A stretch of 17,796 nt of DNA, taken from NCBI GenBank assembly GCA_007130025.1, contig SLTF01000324.1, forward strand, positions 1-17,796. Reading direction: 5' to 3'. The position numbers were made by a program, and so were the translations under genes. A model generated the notes under the pieces. That model saw nothing but the letters and a program-made list of their open reading frames with translations, ran no database searches and was not told the DNA's origin. This document shows, piece by piece, positions 14,031 through 17,796 of this stretch (its first letter is position 1; each line of letters starts with the position of its first letter). This DNA comes from Spirochaetales bacterium. GTDB lineage: Bacteria > Spirochaetota > Spirochaetia > DSM-27196 > PWMO01.

Positions 14031-15793
14031 AACGACGCTTCGCCGCCGGAGCTTCGACTCCCGGGTTTGTCAGCGTTGTCATGCTCTATCTCTTTCTTGT
14101 GGTACTGGTGCTTGTCTTCGCCGGCCAGCTGCTCTCCGATATCACCATCGCCGGCACTCCAACCGGTCGACTCATCATCGCCCTGGCGGTTTCGTTTCCG
14201 CTCTTCCTGCTGGTAACCATCGTCATCAATATCGTGCGGCTTGTGCGCGATCGCCGCCGCGGATCCCCGGGTGCGTCGCTTCGTCTGAGGATCCTCTCGT
14301 TTTTTGTCTTTGTGGTGGTGCTGGCTTCGGCTCCGCAGGGCATTCTTGCGCTCAACTTCATCAACAGCGCAATGGGCTCGCTGTTTTCCGCTCCCACCGG
14401 TGATGCGCTGCGCGGTGGCCTCGACATCGCTCTCGAGTACTACGACGAGCGGGTTGCGCTGCTGGAGCGCTTTGTCACCGGCTCGCTCTTTCCCGGGGTG
14501 TTGCGCGACGCCGACGTCAACCCGCAGCGTGCCTGGAACTCGATCTCCACCTTGCGTCCCGAAATCGACGGCTTTCAGGTCTTCGACCACAACCTGAACG
14601 AGCTCTTTGCCGCCGGAAACGAGCGGACCTGGCTGCGGCCCGCCCAGGCCCGCCTCGGACGCGAAGGGCACGTGGTGCGCGAGCGCTCGGAGGATGACAG
14701 CTTTCTGCGGATGCGTATCAGTCATAGCGGGCGAACCGGCGAGATTCTGGTGGTACTCACCATGCTCCTGCCCGACGGATTCGACGAGCGCGCCCAGGCG
14801 ATCACCTCAGCCATTGAGACGTTTGCCCAGGTGGAGCAGCTGCAGGGCGCCCTGCTGCAGGCGGTAGCACTCTTCTTTGGCCTGTTTTCGTTTCCCCTCT
14901 TTCTCCTGGCCATTCTGGTGAGCGTGCTGCTGAGCGAGGAGATCACCCGACCCATCATCAACCTGGAAGAGGCAACGCGTCGGGTGGCGGAGGGTGATTA
15001 CTCGTTCCGGATTCTCACCCGATCAACCGACGATCTCGGCCTCCTGGTCAACTCGTTCAACGAGATGGTCTCCGAGCTCGAACGATCCCGCAAGAAGATT
15101 CTCCAGACCGAGAAAGTTGCCGCGTGGCAGGAAATCGCGCAGCGGCTGGCGCACGAGATCAAGAACCCGCTGACGCCCATCAAGCTTTCCGCTGAACGCG
15201 TGCTGAAAAAGTATCGCAACGACGCCGAGGATTTTCCCGTGGTGTTCGAATCGGCCATCTCCTCAATCATCACCGAGGTCGATGGTCTCAACGCCCTGCT
15301 CAGCGAGTTTCGCAACTTTTCGCGGCTTCCCGATCCAGTTCCGCAACGGGTCTTTCTGAAGGCCCTGGTCACCGAGGTGGTGACCACCTACGCCACCTGG
15401 CCGGACCTGGTCATCCACTCCGCTCATCTTGGCGAGGAGATCGAGGTGACCGTCGATCCGGGGCAGATGAAGCAGGTCTTTGCCAATCTCTTCACCAATG
15501 CCACTGAAGCGATGAACGGCGCGGGTGAGATCGTGGTACGAGCCGACCTTGTAAAGAAGGGGAACAGCCTGTACTGTAGGATCCAGGTTCAGGACACGGG
15601 GCCGGGGATCGATGTCGACAGTCACGATAAGGTCTTCAATCCCTACTACACCACCAAGCGGCACGGAACCGGATTGGGGTTGTCCATTGTGGAGCGCATT
15701 GTGTTTGACCACCGCGGCCAGATCTGGTTTGAAACCCAACCAGGGGCCGGAACCACGTTTTTCATCGACCTTCCCGTGGACGAAACATCATGA
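14027..15793 (+). CDS. NtrY-like membrane sensor histidine kinase lacking a PAS domain
   Basis: The 588-residue kinase has three N-terminal hydrophobic segments (about 15-37, 47-70, 86-108), a probable extracytoplasmic domain (110-275), a further membrane helix (about 278-302) and a HAMP linker (about 303-352). The DHp helix has phospho-acceptor His376 in RLAHEIKNPLTPIKLSAERV, and the ATPase domain shows N, DTGPGID, HGTGLGLSIV motifs. The LTPIKLSAER wording is typical of NtrY. The usual PAS domain between HAMP and the His helix is missing. Start is GTG 14027 with GGAG upstream. It overlaps the regulator gene by 4 bases (ATGA), marking a cognate pair. The signal sensed is unknown. Confidence 0.88.
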   Translation: MKRRFAAGASTPGFVSVVMLYLFLVVLVLVFAGQLLSDITIAGTPTGRLIIALAVSFPLFLLVTIVINIVRLVRDRRRGSPGASLRLRILSFFVFVVVLASAPQGILALNFINSAMGSLFSAPTGDALRGGLDIALEYYDERVALLERFVTGSLFPGVLRDADVNPQRAWNSISTLRPEIDGFQVFDHNLNELFAAGNERTWLRPAQARLGREGHVVRERSEDDSFLRMRISHSGRTGEILVVLTMLLPDGFDERAQAITSAIETFAQVEQLQGALLQAVALFFGLFSFPLFLLAILVSVLLSEEITRPIINLEEATRRVAEGDYSFRILTRSTDDLGLLVNSFNEMVSELERSRKKILQTEKVAAWQEIAQRLAHEIKNPLTPIKLSAERVLKKYRNDAEDFPVVFESAISSIITEVDGLNALLSEFRNFSRLPDPVPQRVFLKALVTEVVTTYATWPDLVIHSAHLGEEIEVTVDPGQMKQVFANLFTNATEAMNGAGEIVVRADLVKKGNSLYCRIQVQDTGPGIDVDSHDKVFNPYYTTKRHGTGLGLSIVERIVFDHRGQIWFETQPGAGTTFFIDLPVDETS

Positions 15794-17154
15794 GCAAGAT
15801 ACTGGTTATTGACGACGAACAGGGAATCCGCGACGTACTCACCGGAATCCTGGACGATGAAGGCTACACCGTCTTCACCGCCGAAGACGGGATCGACGGC
15901 CTCACCCTCCTGAAAAGCGAGCCAATCGATCTGGTGCTCCTTGACGTCTGGCTCCCGAACATGGGCGGCATCGACGTGCTCAAACAGATCAAGGAGATCT
16001 ACCCCGAAATCGAGGTCATCATCATCTCCGGTCACGGCAATATCGACCTTGCGGTCAAAGCCGTGAAGCTCGGCGCCTTCGATTTCATGGAGAAGCCTCT
16101 CAGCCTTGAGCGGGTGGTGACGGTGGTGCGCAATGCGATTCAGATGGAGAACCTGCGACGCGAGAACCGCCTCCTGCGCAACTCGATGCTGCAGAACGAT
16201 GAGATCCTGGGCGAGACCGAAGATATCCGCCGCATCCGTGAGATCATCGGGCAGAGTGCTGCAACCGATTCCCGCATCCTCATCACCGGAGAAAACGGCA
16301 CCGGAAAAGAGCTGGTTGCCCGTGAGATTCACCGCCGCAGTCGCCGCGCCCGATCGCCCTTCATCGAGGTAAACTGCGCCGCAATTCCCGACAACCTTAT
16401 CGAAAGCGAACTCTTCGGCCACGAGAAGGGTTCGTTCACCGGCGCCGTTGCCCGCCGTCGCGGCAAGTTTGAACTCGCCGACCACGGAACCCTCTTTCTG
16501 GATGAGGTGGCCGATATGTCGCTTTCGGCCCAGGCCAAGGTGCTGCGCGCCATCCAGGAGATGAAGTTCGAGCGGGTCGGCGGGGAAGAGTCGATCAGCG
16601 TCGACGTACGGCTCATCGCGGCCACCAACAAAGACATTCAGCAGCAGATCGCGGACGGGGCCTTTCGAGAAGACCTGTTCTTCCGGCTCAACGTCATTCC
16701 CATCCACGTTCCTCCGCTGCGTGAACGAAGCGATGACCTGCCGCTGCTGATCGAGCACTTTCTCTCGGTGTTCCGGAATCCGCCGGATGGTCCCGTGAAG
16801 CGCATCGACGCTCAGGGGATGGCCGCGCTCAAGGAGCATGACTGGCCGGGAAACATTCGGGAATTGAAAAACTTTGTAGAACGGGTTACCATCATGACCG
16901 ATGAGGAGGTGATCACCGCCGACCTCATACGACACTTCCTGGGTGAAACACAGCCGCGGCGGCGAGCCTCCGATTTCGACGAGTACCAGGAGATGGGATT
17001 AAACGAGGCGAAAGACTCGTTCGAGAGGCGGTATATCATGCAGAAGCTGGAAGAGAACGGCCACAATATCTCACGAACCGCTGAGGCGATGGGAATCTAC
17101 CCCAGTAACCTGCATGGCAAAATCCGAAAGTTCGGAATCAAAATCGAAAAATGA
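15790..17154 (+). CDS. NtrX/NtrC-family sigma54-dependent response regulator
   Basis: The 454-residue regulator has a receiver domain (Asp8-Asp9, phospho-acceptor Asp52 in LLDVWLP, Lys102 region in MEKPLS). The AAA+ domain has Walker A GENGTGKE (167-174), sigma54-contact loop GSFTGA (214-219), Walker B TLFLDEV and the R-finger region FREDLFFRLNVIPI. It ends in a Fis-type HTH, NISRTAEAMGIYPSNLHGKIRKFGI. The loop has Ser where GAFTGA is most common; this variant occurs in active members. With rpoN in the same cluster, it is the obvious candidate to act with that sigma factor. It overlaps the kinase gene and lexA by 4 bases each (ATGA). Confidence 0.93.
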   Translation: MSKILVIDDEQGIRDVLTGILDDEGYTVFTAEDGIDGLTLLKSEPIDLVLLDVWLPNMGGIDVLKQIKEIYPEIEVIIISGHGNIDLAVKAVKLGAFDFMEKPLSLERVVTVVRNAIQMENLRRENRLLRNSMLQNDEILGETEDIRRIREIIGQSAATDSRILITGENGTGKELVAREIHRRSRRARSPFIEVNCAAIPDNLIESELFGHEKGSFTGAVARRRGKFELADHGTLFLDEVADMSLSAQAKVLRAIQEMKFERVGGEESISVDVRLIAATNKDIQQQIADGAFREDLFFRLNVIPIHVPPLRERSDDLPLLIEHFLSVFRNPPDGPVKRIDAQGMAALKEHDWPGNIRELKNFVERVTIMTDEEVITADLIRHFLGETQPRRRASDFDEYQEMGLNEAKDSFERRYIMQKLEENGHNISRTAEAMGIYPSNLHGKIRKFGIKIEK

Positions 17155-17753
17155 AATCGATCACCCGCAGACAGCGTGAAGTCCTCGACTACATCAAATC
17201 CTACGTTGCGACCCACCGGTTCCCGCCGACCATTCGTGAGATCTCAGAGAACTTCGCAATATCCGTGAAGGGCGCCTATGACCACGTCAAGGCACTGGAG
17301 AAGAAGCAATTTCTCCAGCTGAACAACCATCGCTCACGCACGATCGAGGTTCTGGAGGAAGACGTCGCCGGTGATGAGATCATCGACGTCCCGATTCTCG
17401 GGAACGTTGCCGCGGGTACGCCGCTCTTCGCGGAAGAAAACTACGACGGCTCGGTCAAGCTTCCCCGCGAACTGGTGCACTCGGGACGTCACTTCGCACT
17501 CTACGTTCGGGGCGACAGCATGATCGGGGCCGGGATCTGCGACGGCGACGTCGCGGTGTTTCGGGAGCAGCCGGTGGCCAACAACGGTGATATCGTAGTG
17601 GCCATGGTGGACGAGGCGGTGACATTGAAGCGCTTCTTCAAAGAGAAGAACCGCGTCAAGCTCCAGGCGGAAAACCCCAACTATCCGGCCCTCTACACGC
17701 AGGACGTTCGCATCCTCGGCAAACTCGCCCATCTGATCCGCAGCTACGCGTAG
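17151..17753 (+). CDS. lexA: LexA-type SOS repressor
   Basis: LexA represses DNA-damage genes until RecA filaments trigger its self-cleavage. The 200-residue protein has the winged-HTH start (ITRRQREVLDYIKSYV, FPPTIREISENFAISVKGAYDHV), the cleavage site Ala88-Gly89 in NVAAGTPL, and the catalytic Ser123 (GDSM) and Lys160 (AVTLKRF). All self-cleavage parts are present. The start overlaps the ntrX-like gene as ATGA, so there is no upstream intergenic promoter or SOS box, unlike most autoregulated lexA genes. The recognition helix differs from the E. coli type, so the operator is probably different too. Confidence 0.93.
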   Translation: MKSITRRQREVLDYIKSYVATHRFPPTIREISENFAISVKGAYDHVKALEKKQFLQLNNHRSRTIEVLEEDVAGDEIIDVPILGNVAAGTPLFAEENYDGSVKLPRELVHSGRHFALYVRGDSMIGAGICDGDVAVFREQPVANNGDIVVAMVDEAVTLKRFFKEKNRVKLQAENPNYPALYTQDVRILGKLAHLIRSYA

Positions 17754-17761
17754 GAGCACCC

Positions 17762-17796
17762 GTGTTTCCCGTGCATCTGTTGCTCGGCCCTGAAGA
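17762..17796 (+). CDS. Start of a gene, probably DNA polymerase III delta subunit
   Basis: Only 11 codons are visible from GTG 17762: MFPVHLLLGPE. GGAG (17753-17756) lies 5 bases before the start, and the gap after lexA is 8 bases. The LLLGPE wording fits the HolA N-terminus (YLLLGPE-like), the clamp-loader delta subunit. The assignment rests on this short piece only. Confidence 0.4.
   Translation, partial: MFPVHLLLGPE

Noticed and set aside
15646..16935. Long minus-strand open frame opposite the kinase/regulator genes
   Set aside because: Antisense shadow of well-supported ntrY/ntrX-like genes; no motif and no ribosome site of note.

Overview
This GC-rich window reads as the chromosome of a free-living spirochaete (Spirochaetaceae-like). 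That placement is an inference from the chemotaxis genes, an Lpt envelope-export set, HPr kinase with HPr, and a gene order of pyrG, lptC, lptA, lptB, rpoN, hpf, hprK, ptsH. No rRNA, tRNA or CRISPR array was seen. Genes are tightly packed, with many 4- and 8-base stop/start overlaps.

Left part (1-4631). On the minus strand lie a 3'-truncated MDR-family dehydrogenase, then a small heat-shock protein that overlaps its start by 8 bases. Divergent from these is a YmdB-fold protein (1194-2024) in which most expected metal ligands and the catalytic histidine are replaced. It converges with and overlaps lipB, which sits on the minus strand at the end of a cheR-cheB-lipB run. A good sigma70-type promoter for that run lies at 4658-4687.

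Middle (4729-6578). A divergent DUF151/bifunctional-nuclease-like gene is followed at once by a complete insertion sequence (5185-6570). The element has perfect 21-bp inner inverted repeats, an intact 415-aa DDE-type transposase with a zinc ribbon, and 8-bp target duplications (GAATCATT). It landed between this gene and pyrG. The right target duplication supplies the first two bases of the pyrG -35 box, so the promoter survived. That promoter sits so close to the pyrG ATG that the mRNA appears leaderless.

Right part (6615-17796). One long co-directional cluster runs pyrG, lptC, lptA, lptB; then, from its own promoter, rpoN, hpf, hprK, ptsH, a DUF4390 gene, an NtrY-like kinase without a PAS domain, an NtrX-like sigma54 activator, lexA and the first codons of probable holA. 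The cluster joins lipid A/LPS transport, sigma54 and one of its activators, ribosome hibernation, HPr-serine phosphorylation and the SOS repressor. lexA has no intergenic space for a promoter of its own directly upstream.

The points most worth following are the degenerate YmdB protein, the IS next to a leaderless pyrG promoter, the lipoprotein-type LptC, the operon-embedded lexA, and the DUF151 paralogue with a worn signature motif.
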